The notes: generated from the sequence alone by a model not told the origin. A stretch of DNA of 64,000 nt from Azorhizobium sp943371865 (GCF_943371865.1 NZ_CALRWL010000018.1:1-64000), one strand, 5' to 3'; positions 1-9,142 are shown, counted from the first letter of the stretch. A program made the numbers and translations.

Positions 1-200
1 AAAAGCAAGAAAAAAAGAGGACTTATCTGTTGGTCGCTATTTGTCGCTGAAATGGATCTAATTTCCCTCCGGAATGGTGCAGTTCTTTGTACACGGCCTA
101 ATGGTTGCATTTTTTGTGCTTCTGCTGCGTCAATCAAGCCCCAGGAAACCTTCGCGTCCGATCCGAGGTTAGTCACGAAGATCAAAACCGGAGGGAAACA
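1..200. other. Leader region, no gene recognised
   Basis: This stretch is less GC-rich than the rest of the window. No convincing coding frame of its own was found. It probably carries the promoter and 5' leader of the small gene that starts at 201. A purine-rich GGAGG at about 190-194 is the likely ribosome binding site of that gene. The left end may also hold the end of a neighbouring transcription unit lying outside the window. Confidence 0.4.
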
Positions 201-401
201 ATGAGCACGGTTATTCCATTCCCCATCACCCCGCGCGGATCAACCAAGGTTGTCAGCGGCGCCTCGGCGCAGATCATCATCCTGCCGGTGGTCCGCATCG
301 AGCGGCACGTGGAGCCTGCGCCTGTGGCCGCCAAGGCCGCGCGGCTGCCGCGCAAGCGCCAGGGTCCGGTTGCCTCCGGCGGTGGTCAGCGCGCGCGCTG
401 A
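201..401 (+). CDS. Small basic hypothetical protein (66 aa)
   Basis: A 66-residue protein beginning MSTVIPFP, with a basic Ala/Arg-rich C-terminus. The ATG at 201 was chosen because GGAGG lies about 7 bases upstream. An in-frame ATG at 105 would add a Cys-rich stretch with no ribosome binding site. There is no signal peptide, membrane segment or recognisable domain. It is transcribed towards the DUF1254-type gene on the other strand (ends at 409), so the two are convergent with almost no gap. Function unknown. It could be a lineage-specific small protein; that it is expressed is inferred only from the ribosome binding site. Confidence 0.5.
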   Translation: MSTVIPFPITPRGSTKVVSGASAQIIILPVVRIERHVEPAPVAAKAARLPRKRQGPVASGGGQRAR

Positions 402-408
402 GTGCTGT

Positions 409-1056
409 TCAGGAGGGCGCGGGCGCGCAGGTTGCCGCTTCCAGCTGGCGGCGCACCACCTCGCGCATGTCGCGATCCCGTGAGAAGGCCCGCACCAGTA
501 CGATGCCGGTGGTGGAGGGAGAGGCTACGACCAGCCGGTCGGCGGCGGTAATCTCCTCATCCTCGGGCATGGCGGCGCGTTGCGCCAAGGTCATGAGGTC
601 CAGTTCGATCACGCGCCCGGCCGCCTGGTCGCTGAGCGCGTAAAAGCCGACCCCGCGCGCGGTGTAGAACGACACCGAGGTATAGTCCGCGGTAGCCGGA
701 ACCCGCACCTTCAGCGGCTGCTTGCCCAGGTTGTAGAGGCAGACAGCATGCACGAACGCCGGGTCCAGCATGGGCAAGGCCCCGCCGGCGGGCGTGGTGT
801 CGGGCAGCAGCACCATCTCATTCACCGGCCGATCCTTGGCCAGCCGGCGATAGGCATCCTGCTCCGCCAGGAAAGGCATCGCCAGAATGCTGATCAGATG
901 CACGAGGCCCGCCAGCACCAGGATGATCGCCAGCCCCACCAGCACCGATGGCCGCGTGGCGGTGGCCGGCACGCGCCACGTCCACACCTGGGGCAGGCCC
1001 TTGCCGTTGCGCCGGCCTGCGGGCGGGAAGGAACGGGGCTCGCCGGAGGCGGTCAT
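409..1056 (-). CDS. DUF1254-type membrane-anchored protein
   Basis: A 215-residue protein with one N-terminal membrane segment (roughly residues 35-60, rich in Ile, Leu and Ala), then a mixed domain containing YTSVSFYTARGVGFYAL and a conserved C-terminal VLVRAF. This resembles short proteins annotated as DUF1254, usually encoded next to a DUF1214 protein as here. The start at 1056 overlaps the stop of the upstream DUF1214 gene by four bases (ATGA), indicating translational coupling. The reading frame stays open to 1182, but that extension lies inside the upstream gene. Biochemical role unknown; the position behind a penicillin-binding protein suggests envelope function, which is inference. 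Confidence 0.65.
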   Translation of the reverse strand: MTASGEPRSFPPAGRRNGKGLPQVWTWRVPATATRPSVLVGLAIILVLAGLVHLISILAMPFLAEQDAYRRLAKDRPVNEMVLLPDTTPAGGALPMLDPAFVHAVCLYNLGKQPLKVRVPATADYTSVSFYTARGVGFYALSDQAAGRVIELDLMTLAQRAAMPEDEEITAADRLVVASPSTTGIVLVRAFSRDRDMREVVRRQLEAATCAPAPS

Positions 1057-1628
1057 GAGCAGCGCTCCGTGACGATGCGCGGCAGGATCGAGCCGTCCTG
1101 GGTGCCGGAGGCGAAGCTGAACGGCGCATCGAACAGCCGCAGCGCCACCTGGAGCCGGGGACGGGCGCCGGTGGGCACCCAATTGTCCGGCCGGGCCCTG
1201 GGGCTCAGCACCACGTTCATGTCGCCGGTGGCGCTATAGACCAGTTCCGACGAGGTGAAGCCGTAGCGGCGGGCATCATTCTCGATCAGGCCGCCCTTGG
1301 CGTCCATGACGGTGAGCGTCCACAGCCGCGCCTGGGGCAGGCGGCCGGTGATGCGGATCTCGCAGCGGCCATCCAGCGGGGCGCCGGCGCTGTCCTGGAC
1401 GGCAAGGAACAGCAGGCCGTCCGCCAATTCCAGCGGCAACTCGCCGGAGCGCGAGATGGCGGCGCGGGCATAGGGATCGGCCTGGACCGTGCCGGAGCGC
1501 GGCCAGCCCTGCCAAGCGCCCGCGCGCACCATGTCCATGCCGCGCGACGAGGTTACAGCCATCCACGTCGCCCCAAGGCCGAGGGCGGCGGCGGCAAGAA
1601 AGGTCATGGCCAGGGGCAAGGCGCGCAC
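1053..1628 (-). CDS. DUF1214 domain exported protein
   Basis: A 191-residue protein with an N-terminal signal peptide or anchor (residues 5-25, ending near TWMAVTSS). The body matches the DUF1214 pattern: the stretch YARAAISRSGELPL, a central WTLTVMDAKG, the segment NDARRYGFTS, and a C-terminal RPDNWVPTG preceding the final strand ending in RLFDAPF. The gene starts 17 bases after the stop of the PBP1A gene and overlaps the DUF1254-type gene by four bases, so all three probably form one minus-strand operon. The family has no firmly established activity. Confidence 0.75.
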   Translation of the reverse strand: MRALPLAMTFLAAAALGLGATWMAVTSSRGMDMVRAGAWQGWPRSGTVQADPYARAAISRSGELPLELADGLLFLAVQDSAGAPLDGRCEIRITGRLPQARLWTLTVMDAKGGLIENDARRYGFTSSELVYSATGDMNVVLSPRARPDNWVPTGARPRLQVALRLFDAPFSFASGTQDGSILPRIVTERCS

Positions 1629-1645
1629 GGGGGGCTCGTTGGGGT

Positions 1646-3811
1646 TCAGTTGGCGCGGTTGGGCACCGGCGCCGCTGACGCCGTGGGGCCGGCGGGACGG
1701 GCAGGCAGGGGGCTGGCTTCCTTGAACAGGCGCTCCAACCGCACCAGAACCTCCGCCGCCTTGGGCGAGAGCGTGACCGGCCGTTGGTTGGCTTCCAGTC
1801 CCGGCACCTGGAGCGTGTTGGGCGTTTCTTCCAGCTTGGGCGCGGGGGCGTTGCCAACGCCGGGAATGAACTTCAGCTCGATACCCTGATGGGCATAGGC
1901 CATCACCTTTTGCCAGGTCATGGCCGGCAAGGTGCCGCCGGTCATCTTGTTCATGGACTGGTAGTCGTCATTGCCGAACCAGACCCCGCCCACATAATTG
2001 CCGGTGAAGGCCATGAACCAGGCGTCGCGGTAGGCGTTGGTGGTGCCGGTCTTGCCGGCGACCTTGATGCCCTGGAGCCGTGCCCGCCGCCCGGTGCCGT
2101 TCTCGATGACGTTGTTCAGCATCGGATTGATCTCGTCGATGATGTTCTGCGGCAGGATCTGCTTGGGCTTGGGGGCGTCGCGGTCGAACCGCCACAGGAC
2201 CTCGCCGTCGCCGACCCGCATTTCCACCATGGCATGGGGATAGACGCTGCGCCCGCCATTGGCGAACACCGAATAGGCGGTGGCCATATCCACCAGCGTC
2301 ACCTCGGCGGCGCCGAGCGGCAAAGCCGGAGAGGTCTTCAACTCGGAATTGATGCCCATCTTGTGGGCGAGATCGATGATGTTGCTGCGGCCGAACTTGT
2401 CGCCCAGCCGCACCGCCACCGTGTTCAGCGAATGCTGGAGCGCGGTGATGAGCGGGATGGAGCCCATGTAGCTGCGGCCGTAATTCTGCGGGCACCAGTT
2501 GCCGTTGCAGTAGGGGGCGTCCACCACAATGGTGTTGGGCTTCATGCCCCCCAGCAGAGCGGTGGTATAGACGAACGGCTTGAACGAGGAGCCGGGCTGG
2601 CGCAGGGCGTCGGTGGCGCGGTTGAACTGGCTCTCGCCATAGTCCCGCCCGCCCACCATGGCGCGCACGGTGCCGTTGGGCTCCATGATGACGATGGCGC
2701 CCTGGGTGACCTTGTAGTCCTTGCCGAATTCCCGCAGCGATTGGTCGAGGGCGGCTTCCGCCACCAGCTGGATATTGGGATCGAGCCCGGTGCGCACCAC
2801 GAATGAGCGTTCATTGACGCTCTTAGGCAGGGTCTCGACGAATTTGCGTACCTCGCCAAAGGCATAGTCGAGATAATAGTCCGGCACCGCCTGGTCGCGC
2901 CGGTCGATGGGGGTGGCGGGGTTGCGCCGCGCGCCGAACACCTGGCCTTCGGTCATGAAGCCCGCATCCACCAGATTGTCGAGCACGGTGGAGGCGCGGG
3001 CGCGGGCGGCGGGCAGATTGATATGGGGCGCGAACTTGGTGGGGGCCTTGAACAGGCCCGCCAGCATCGCCGCCTCGGCGAGGTTCACCTCGCGCACCGA
3101 CTTGCCGAAATAATAGCGCGCGGCCGCGTCCACCCCATAGGCGCCACCGCCCAGATAGGCGCGGTCGAGATAGAGCTTGAGGATCTGGCTCTTGGTCAGG
3201 CGGCTTTCCAGCCACAGGGCCAGGAAGGCTTCCTTGATCTTGCGCTCGATGGTCCGCTCATTGGAGAGAAACAGGTTCTTTGCCAATTGCTGCGACAGCG
3301 ATGACCCGCCCTGGCGCACGCCGCCGGCCCTGGCATTGGTGACCAGGGCACGCATGGTGCCGGCCACGTCGATGCCGAAATGCTCGTAGAAGCGCCGGTC
3401 CTCGGTGGCCAGGGTCGCCTTGATGAGATTGTCCGGGAAGTCCTCCAGCGGCACGGTGTCGTTCTGCTTGACCCCGCGCTCGCCCAGGATGTTGCCGTAG
3501 CGGTCGAGGAAGGTCACCGCCAGTTCGGTGCGCTTCAGCCAGTCGTCCGAGGTTTCGCGAAATGCGGGCAGGGCGAGGGCCAGGATCAGCACCGTACCCG
3601 CGGCGCCCAAGGTGAAGCCCTCGGACGCCATGCCCACCAGGAATCGCGGGATGCCGCTGAGCGAGAAGCGCTCCATGAAGGCGGAATAGGCGGCGATGGC
3701 GCGGCGCGTCAGGTCGCCCAGGCGGAACAGGCCGCTGTCGACGCGCGAATCCAGGTCCAGCAGCGCGTTGCGCAGCCGCGTTCGGAGGGAGGAATGCTCG
3801 CCTTCGCTCAC
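1646..3811 (-). CDS. Penicillin-binding protein 1A family, bifunctional peptidoglycan synthase
   Basis: A 721-residue class A penicillin-binding protein that polymerises lipid II (glycosyltransferase) and cross-links peptide stems (transpeptidase) on the outer face of the inner membrane. One membrane anchor lies at about residues 66-85. The GT51 domain follows, with the catalytic glutamate in ATEDRRFYEH (E137) and QGGSSLSQQLAKN at 167-179. The transpeptidase carries SSFK (S408/K411), SLN (461-463) and KTGT (587-590). The C-terminal tail is Pro/Ala-rich. The start is a GTG at 3811. It heads the likely operon with the DUF1214 and DUF1254-type genes. The N-terminal cytoplasmic stretch of about 65 residues is longer than in E. 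coli PBP1A. The exact paralogue (mrcA or pbpC-like) is not assigned. Confidence 0.92.
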   Translation of the reverse strand: MSEGEHSSLRTRLRNALLDLDSRVDSGLFRLGDLTRRAIAAYSAFMERFSLSGIPRFLVGMASEGFTLGAAGTVLILALALPAFRETSDDWLKRTELAVTFLDRYGNILGERGVKQNDTVPLEDFPDNLIKATLATEDRRFYEHFGIDVAGTMRALVTNARAGGVRQGGSSLSQQLAKNLFLSNERTIERKIKEAFLALWLESRLTKSQILKLYLDRAYLGGGAYGVDAAARYYFGKSVREVNLAEAAMLAGLFKAPTKFAPHINLPAARARASTVLDNLVDAGFMTEGQVFGARRNPATPIDRRDQAVPDYYLDYAFGEVRKFVETLPKSVNERSFVVRTGLDPNIQLVAEAALDQSLREFGKDYKVTQGAIVIMEPNGTVRAMVGGRDYGESQFNRATDALRQPGSSFKPFVYTTALLGGMKPNTIVVDAPYCNGNWCPQNYGRSYMGSIPLITALQHSLNTVAVRLGDKFGRSNIIDLAHKMGINSELKTSPALPLGAAEVTLVDMATAYSVFANGGRSVYPHAMVEMRVGDGEVLWRFDRDAPKPKQILPQNIIDEINPMLNNVIENGTGRRARLQGIKVAGKTGTTNAYRDAWFMAFTGNYVGGVWFGNDDYQSMNKMTGGTLPAMTWQKVMAYAHQGIELKFIPGVGNAPAPKLEETPNTLQVPGLEANQRPVTLSPKAAEVLVRLERLFKEASPLPARPAGPTASAAPVPNRAN

Positions 3812-4106
3812 CGCAGGAGGACCATCTCGCTTACCGTGGCAACACGGCGATCATCGTTCATGGCAGGCACCTATGGCCGGAAAACGACCGCAGGCCCGCT
3901 GCCCTGTCTATAGCCTGCCGGGGCGTCCTGAGCGAGAGGCACGATAACATCATGATTGCGTTACCGTTCCTGCGCCACCCCCGCACCTCCCGGCGCCGAA
4001 AGGTTGCAGGGCACCGCGCATTCCCCCAGTGTCCCCTTTGCGGCGCGCGTATCAGATCATCGGAAGGCCGGTTTCCCCTTTTCGGCCTCATGGTCTAGGG
4101 AGGGGC

Positions 4107-4649
4107 ATGACCGACACTCCGTTCTGGCGCACCACGCCTCTGGCCCTGATGTCTTCGGAGCAATGGGAGAGCCTGTGCGATGGCTGCGGCCGCTGCTGCC
4201 TGGTGAAGCTGGAGGACGAGGATACCGGGCAGGTGGCCTATACCGATGTGGCCTGCCGGCTCCTGGACGGGCAGAGCTGCCGCTGCACGGACTATCCCAA
4301 CCGCCAAGAGAAGGTGCCCGATTGCGTGCGCCTGACCCCGGAGGCGGTGCATGATCTGGCCTGGCTGCCGCCCACCTGCGCCTATCGCCTGCTGGACGAG
4401 GGCAAGGATCTGCCCTGGTGGCATCCTCTGGTCTCCGGCGATCCCGCCACGGTGACGCAGGCGGGCATCTCCGTGGCCGGGCGCACGGCGGGCTCCGAAG
4501 ACAGCTTTGCGGTGATGGAATTGATGGATCATCTGGTGTCCTGGCCGGTGCGCTGGCCGCGGGGGGCGAGGGCCGCGCCGAACCCGGCGACGCGCGAAGC
4601 CGCCACGTCTGCCGGGGGCGGGGCGCCCAAGACGCGCGGCCGCCGCTAG
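4107..4649 (+). CDS. YcgN-type Cys-cluster protein (UPF0260)
   Basis: A 180-residue cytosolic protein of the YcgN/UPF0260 family. It begins near a Cys cluster CDGCGRCC (C24, C27, C30, C31), then CRCTDYPNR and VPDCVRLTP, giving at least seven cysteines in the family arrangement thought to bind a metal or cluster. The motif WLPPTCAYRL and the segment HPLVSGDP are also characteristic. The start at 4107 has a purine-rich AGGGAGGGG just upstream. The last 35 residues are a lineage-specific basic Ala/Gly tail. It is divergent from the PBP gene, with about 295 bases between them and no gene seen there. Molecular function has not been established for the family. Confidence 0.85.
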   Translation: MTDTPFWRTTPLALMSSEQWESLCDGCGRCCLVKLEDEDTGQVAYTDVACRLLDGQSCRCTDYPNRQEKVPDCVRLTPEAVHDLAWLPPTCAYRLLDEGKDLPWWHPLVSGDPATVTQAGISVAGRTAGSEDSFAVMELMDHLVSWPVRWPRGARAAPNPATREAATSAGGGAPKTRGRR

Positions 4650-4917
4650 GAACCGCACCGGCCATGGGACCGGAGGGATCAGAACCGGAGGGCGGCACGG
4701 TGTACGCTTGGGAGAGCGCCGCCACCGGGCTTGCCGGGACTGAGCCCAGCCCTCTGGCAGGGCCTGATGCCCGCTCACTTCGGGGCTGGCGGGCGAGCCA
4801 TGCGCAATGCGCGCTTTTCCCTCGCCGGATCAAGGCCTAAACCTCATATATCAGCCCGGTCCCGCCGTGTGCCGTCCTCCGGCCGCCTTCGCAGCGGCGG
4901 TTTGTGATGAGTTTTCC

Positions 4918-6390
4918 ATGCCCGCCCCCCAGACTTCGCGCCCGCAGCCCGGCTATCGCGCCATAGCCCTGATCGTCGCCAGCGCCATGTTCATGGAGCA
5001 GCTGGACGCCACCATTCTCGCCACCGCGCTGCCGGCCATGGCCCGGGACTTCAAGGTCACCGCGCCGCACATGAGCATCGCGCTGACCTCCTACCTGCTC
5101 TCCTTGGCGGTCTTCATCCCGGCCAGCGGCTGGGCGGCGGATCGGTTCGGCTCGCGCACGGTCTTTCGCACCGCCATCGCCGTCTTCACCCTGGGCTCGC
5201 TGCTGTGCGCCCAGGCGGAGAGCCTCAGCTTCCTGGTGGTGGCGCGGCTGATCCAGGGCATGGGCGGGGCGATGATGATCCCGGTGGGGCGCCTGGTGCT
5301 GCTGCGCTCGGCCAGCAAGGCGGATCTGGTCTCGGCCATGTCCTGGCTCTTGGTGCCGGCGATGATCGGGCCGGTGGTGGGGCCGCCGGTGGGGGGCTTC
5401 CTGGTCACCTATCTGGACTGGCGCTGGATCTTCTACATCAACCTGCCCATCGGCGTGCTGGGGCTGGTGCTGGTGAGCCTGTTCATCAACAATACCAAGG
5501 CCGAGCGGCCGGGCAAGTTCGATGGCATCGGCCTGCTGCTGTCGGGCATCTCGCTGGGCGGGCTGCTGTTTGCCTTCGAGCTGTCCAGCCGGGGCGAGGC
5601 GGATCTGCGGGTGACCCTGGGGCTGATGGCGGTGGGGTTGGCGAGCGGGGCGCTCTATCTGCGCCATGCCCGCCGGATGAGCGCCGGGGGCGACGTCCCG
5701 ATCCTCGATATCTCCTTGATGCGCATAGAGACTTTCCGCCTCTCGGTGATCGCCGGCAACATCACCCGCATCACCCAGGGGGCCCATCCCTTCCTGTTGC
5801 CGCTGATGCTGCAGCTGGGGTTCGGCATGAGCGCGGCCCAGAGCGGGCTGATCACCTTGTCCACCGCCTGCGGCTCGCTGCTGATGCGCGGGGTGGCGCC
5901 CAAGGTGTTGCGGCGGTTCGGCTTTCGCAACACGCTGCTGGTCAATGGGGTGATCTGCGCCTCGGTCTATGCGCTGTGTGCCCTCATGCGCCCGTCCTGG
6001 CCGGAGTGGAGCCTCTATGTGCTGCTGACCGCGGGGGGCTTCTTCATGTCCCTGCAATTCACCTCTTACAACACCGTGGCATACGACGAGATTCCCGCCG
6101 CGCGCATGAGTTCCGCGTCGAGCTTCTACACCACGTTCCAGCAGCTGATGCTGTCCATGGGCATCTGCGTCGCCGGCTTCGCGCTCTATCTCTCCATGGA
6201 GGCGAACGGCCGCAGCGTCCCGGGCCTGGCGGACTTCTCCGCCGCCTTCATCGCCGTGACCACCATCGCCATGGGCGCCACCTTCTGGAACGCCCGGCTG
6301 CCCCATGATGCGGGCGCCGACATCTCCGGCCACCGCCGGCGGCGCAGCCTGGCGGCGGCGGTCAACGAGGCCACCGACGCGCCGGACTGA
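4918..6390 (+). CDS. MFS drug efflux transporter, DHA2 (EmrB/QacA) type
   Basis: A 490-residue inner-membrane proton-coupled exporter with about 14 hydrophobic segments, the number typical of the DHA2 family. Family marks are MEQLDATILATALP at the first helix, GWAADRFGSR between helices 2 and 3 (motif A) and GPVVGPPVGGFL near helix 5 (motif C, the antiporter motif). The start is ATG 4918; an upstream in-frame ATG at 4807 would add 37 residues without hydrophobic or conserved character. No membrane-fusion partner (EmrA) is adjacent, so the pump may act alone. Substrate cannot be read from the sequence. The gene runs convergently towards the HxlR regulator. Confidence 0.88.
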   Translation: MPAPQTSRPQPGYRAIALIVASAMFMEQLDATILATALPAMARDFKVTAPHMSIALTSYLLSLAVFIPASGWAADRFGSRTVFRTAIAVFTLGSLLCAQAESLSFLVVARLIQGMGGAMMIPVGRLVLLRSASKADLVSAMSWLLVPAMIGPVVGPPVGGFLVTYLDWRWIFYINLPIGVLGLVLVSLFINNTKAERPGKFDGIGLLLSGISLGGLLFAFELSSRGEADLRVTLGLMAVGLASGALYLRHARRMSAGGDVPILDISLMRIETFRLSVIAGNITRITQGAHPFLLPLMLQLGFGMSAAQSGLITLSTACGSLLMRGVAPKVLRRFGFRNTLLVNGVICASVYALCALMRPSWPEWSLYVLLTAGGFFMSLQFTSYNTVAYDEIPAARMSSASSFYTTFQQLMLSMGICVAGFALYLSMEANGRSVPGLADFSAAFIAVTTIAMGATFWNARLPHDAGADISGHRRRRSLAAAVNEATDAPD

Positions 6391-6441
6391 CCCCGCCGCC
6401 ATCGGGCCGCCCGCAGAGGGAACCCGCGCCCAAGCCTGCGG

Positions 6442-6885
6442 TCAGCGCTCGCCCTCGCCGGGCTCCATGCGAAAAGGCCGGGTCCCGAGCTTGGCGCCGG
6501 TCACGGCGTCGATGGCGATGGGCTGCATCTCGATGCCGGTCTCAGCGTCCACATAGCGGGCGAGGTCGGCGCCGCAATGGCGCTGCGCCCAGGCGCCGAT
6601 CATCACCAGCACCGGCAGGAAGTCGCGGCCGGCTTCGGTCAGCACATACTCCTCGCGCGGCGGGCGTTCAGAATAGAGGCGCTTTTCCAGCAAGCCGTCC
6701 TGGGTCAAAGCGGCGAGGCGCTTGGTCAGCATGGTCGGGGCGATCCCGAGGCTCTTGCGGAACTGATCGAACCGGGTGAGGCCCAGATGCGCGTCGCGCA
6801 GGATCAGCATGCTCCAGGCATCCCCCACCGACTCGAGGCCACGGGCGACAGGACAGCAGGGGAGCGTGGGATTTTCGTCGTTCAT
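6442..6885 (-). CDS. HxlR family transcriptional regulator
   Basis: A 147-residue winged-helix regulator. The HxlR pattern is clear: CPVARGLESVGDAWSMLILR at the N-terminus, then the recognition region FDQFRKSLGIAPTMLTKRL, the wing EYVLTEAGRD, and a further C-terminal 50 residues. CC at residues 10-11 followed by Pro is typical and in some members senses redox or electrophiles, although this is not shown here. The gene is divergent from the short-chain dehydrogenase at 6966. The perfect palindrome at 6904-6925 in the shared promoter region is its probable operator, so it likely controls both genes. Confidence 0.9.
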   Translation of the reverse strand: MNDENPTLPCCPVARGLESVGDAWSMLILRDAHLGLTRFDQFRKSLGIAPTMLTKRLAALTQDGLLEKRLYSERPPREEYVLTEAGRDFLPVLVMIGAWAQRHCGADLARYVDAETGIEMQPIAIDAVTGAKLGTRPFRMEPGEGER

Positions 6886-6903
6886 ATCTTTTCAGTAGTG
6901 ACT

Positions 6904-6925
6904 TGATACTGTTTTGATAGTATCA
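6904..6925. promoter_or_regulatory. Palindromic operator between hxlR-type gene and SDR gene
   Basis: A perfect inverted repeat TGATACT-N8-AGTATCA lies in the 80-base divergent promoter region. HxlR-type dimers bind dyads of this size, commonly at their own promoters. Assignment to this regulator is inference from position and symmetry. Confidence 0.6.
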
Positions 6926-6965
6926 CCCTCGGCAACGGCAAACCAGCCCGAGACGGAAGATGGTC

Positions 6966-7778
6966 ATGAGCAAGACAGACAGAGGCATCGCACTGGTGAC
7001 GGGGGCATCGTCGGGCATCGGGCTCGCGACGGCGCAGGCCCTGGCGCAGGCCGGCTACCAGGTGTTCGGCACCAGCCGCAAGCCGGTGGCCGACCAGCCG
7101 GGCATCACCATGCGGATCTGCGACGTGACCGACGCGGCCTCGGTGAAGACCCTTGTGGACAGCATCGTCCGCGAGGCCGGCACCATTGACCTGCTGGTCA
7201 ACAATGCCGGCATCGGCCTGCTCGGAGCCGCAGAGGAGTCCTCGGTTGCCCAGGCCCAGCGCCTGTTCGATGTCAATGTGTTCGGGGTGGCGCGGGTCAC
7301 CAATGCGGTGCTGCCGGTCATGCGGGCCCGCAAGCGCGGCCGCATCGTCAACATGAGCTCGATCCTTGGGCTGATCCCGGCGCCCTTCAACGCCTTCTAT
7401 GCCGCCAGCAAGCATGCGATCGAAGGCTATTCGGAATCCTTGGATCATGAGGTGCGCGAATATGGCATCCGGGTCGTTGTGGTGGAGCCCGGCTTGACCC
7501 GCACCGCCTTCGAGGAAAACCTCACCCGGGCCGATCAGCCGCTGGCCGTCTATGCGGCGGCCCGCACCCGCAGCGAAAATCTCATGCGCATGGGGGTGGA
7601 GGCGGGCGATCCGCCGCAGGTGGTTGCCGATGTCGTGCTGACCGCCGCGACGGCTGCCAAGCCGAAGCTGCGCTACGCGGCGGGCAAGCAGTCCAGCCAG
7701 GTGCGGGCGCTGCGGCGCTATTTGCCGGAAGCCATGGTCGACAGATCCTTGCGCAAGTTCAACGGCTTCACAGCTTGA
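6966..7778 (+). CDS. Short-chain dehydrogenase/reductase
   Basis: A 270-residue classical SDR. The NAD(P) binding motif TGASSGIG is at residues 12-19, the structural NNAG follows, and the catalytic Ser and Tyr/Lys appear as NMSS and YAASK. The arginine or lysine after the first strand (GTSRKP) suggests NADPH preference. ATG 6966 is preferred over ATG 6960 because GGAA lies 8 bases before it and overlaps too closely with the earlier codon. It is divergent from, and probably repressed by, the HxlR-type regulator. Such pairs usually respond to aldehydes or quinones, but the substrate is not determined. Confidence 0.88.
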   Translation: MSKTDRGIALVTGASSGIGLATAQALAQAGYQVFGTSRKPVADQPGITMRICDVTDAASVKTLVDSIVREAGTIDLLVNNAGIGLLGAAEESSVAQAQRLFDVNVFGVARVTNAVLPVMRARKRGRIVNMSSILGLIPAPFNAFYAASKHAIEGYSESLDHEVREYGIRVVVVEPGLTRTAFEENLTRADQPLAVYAAARTRSENLMRMGVEAGDPPQVVADVVLTAATAAKPKLRYAAGKQSSQVRALRRYLPEAMVDRSLRKFNGFTA

Positions 7779-7780
7779 GG

Positions 7781-7826
7781 CGCCGCGCCGCGCCGCGCCG
7801 CGCCACGGCCGCGCGCCGGGCGCGGC
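7781..7826. terminator. CGCCG repeats and GC hairpin between convergent genes
   Basis: Four tandem CGCCG units (7781-7800) are followed by a hairpin with a perfect 7-bp stem GCCGCGC / GCGCGGC (7808-7826). It sits between two convergent genes. It has no T-tract, so it may be a weak or Rho-assisted bidirectional terminator. Confidence 0.35.
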
Positions 7827-7887
7827 TGGCGCCGGCCCGGCTGCGGTTCGCAGCGGACGTGAGACTGGGCGTCGCGCCCAGCGCCCC

Positions 7888-9108
7888 TCAGGCTGCCGCC
7901 TGGCCCCACACCGGGAACGGGTCCGGCAGATGGGCGAGGGCGGCGAAGTCCAGCGCCGCCGGATCGGTCGGCCCCACCAGGCAGGAGTCCAGCGCCGCGC
8001 GGATCGCCGCCTCGTCCAGATCCATGCCGATGAACACCAGTTCCTGGCGGCGGTCGCCATAGAAGGCGGCCCAGTGCCGCTTCAGCTCGGCCCGCCACCC
8101 GGCGTCGTCCGGCCAGCGGTCCTTGGGCACCGCGGCCCACCAATAGCCCAGCGCCTCGGTCCGGCAGATGGCGCCGGCGAGACTCATCTCGCCCACATGG
8201 GCATCGCGGGTGGCCAGCCAGAACATGCCCTTGGCGCGGATCAGCCCCGGCCAGGTGACCTGCAGGAAGTCAGAGAATTTCTGCGGGTGGAACGGGCGGC
8301 GGGCACGATAGACGAAGCTGCCGACGCCATATTCCTCGGTCTCCGGGACATGGTCGGTGAAGTGGTTTAGCTCGCGGTACCAGAGCGGGTGCTGGTGGGC
8401 GGCGTCGAAATCGAACCGGCCGGTGTCCAGCAGACGGTCCAGCGGCACCTGGCCGAAGTCGGCCTCGATCAGGGTGGCGGTGGGGTTCAGCGCCTTGATG
8501 ATGCCCCGCGCCAAGGTGAGTTGCTCCGGGGAGGTGGCGGAGACCTTGTTCAGCACGATGGCATCGGCGAATTCGATCTGGTCCACCATCAGGTCCACCA
8601 GGGTGCGCTCATCGTCCTCGCCCAGGCTCTCGCCGCGATCGCGCAGGAAGTCCGAGCTGGCATAGTCCTTCAGCAGATTGGCCGCATCCACCACCGTCAC
8701 CATGCTGTCGAGGCGGGCGATGTCGGACAAGGAGACGCCCGCCTCATCGCGAAACTCGAAGGTGGCGGCCACGGGCAGGGGCTCGGCGATGCCGGTGCTT
8801 TCGATCAGCAGGGCATCGAAGCGACCCTCATCCGCCAGGCGGCGCACTTCCACCAGCAGGTCGTCCCGCAAGGTGCAGCAGATGCAGCCATTGGTCATCT
8901 CCACCAGGGTTTCCTCGGTGCGGGACAGGCCGGCGGTGCCGGCCCGCACCAGCTCGGCGTCGATATTCACCTCCGACATGTCGTTGACGATCACCGCCAC
9001 CCGGCGGCCCTCGCGATTGGCCAGCACATGGTTCAGTAGCGTGGTCTTGCCGGCGCCAAGGAAGCCCGAAAGCACGGTGACGGGCAGGCGCGGATCTACG
9101 GCGGTCAT
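7888..9108 (-). CDS. COG0523 (CobW-like) GTPase, probable zinc metallochaperone
   Basis: A 406-residue G3E GTPase. The P-loop GFLGAGKT lies at residues 15-22, the family metal motif GCICC at 74-78, ESTGIAEP as the Walker B region, and LNKVS as the base-recognition motif. A C-terminal CobW_C domain follows from about residue 255. The start at 9108 has GGAG close upstream; the longer open frame to 9306 lacks this and would run through the Zur-like box. That box (9124-9142) just upstream of the start indicates expression under zinc limitation, as for the ZigA/ZagA group. Cobalamin genes are absent nearby, arguing against CobW itself. Confidence 0.85.
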   Translation of the reverse strand: MTAVDPRLPVTVLSGFLGAGKTTLLNHVLANREGRRVAVIVNDMSEVNIDAELVRAGTAGLSRTEETLVEMTNGCICCTLRDDLLVEVRRLADEGRFDALLIESTGIAEPLPVAATFEFRDEAGVSLSDIARLDSMVTVVDAANLLKDYASSDFLRDRGESLGEDDERTLVDLMVDQIEFADAIVLNKVSATSPEQLTLARGIIKALNPTATLIEADFGQVPLDRLLDTGRFDFDAAHQHPLWYRELNHFTDHVPETEEYGVGSFVYRARRPFHPQKFSDFLQVTWPGLIRAKGMFWLATRDAHVGEMSLAGAICRTEALGYWWAAVPKDRWPDDAGWRAELKRHWAAFYGDRRQELVFIGMDLDEAAIRAALDSCLVGPTDPAALDFAALAHLPDPFPVWGQAAA

Positions 9109-9123
9109 GGGGGGCTCCGCATA

Positions 9124-9142
9124 AATGATATAATGTATCATT
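9124..9142. promoter_or_regulatory. Zur-like operator
   Basis: A perfect palindrome AATGATA-TAATG-TATCATT lies 16 bases upstream of the COG0523 start. Size, AT-richness and sequence resemble alphaproteobacterial Zur boxes, which commonly precede COG0523 genes. An overlap with the promoter would allow repression when zinc is plentiful. It could also act on the divergent small gene at 9324. Confidence 0.7.
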
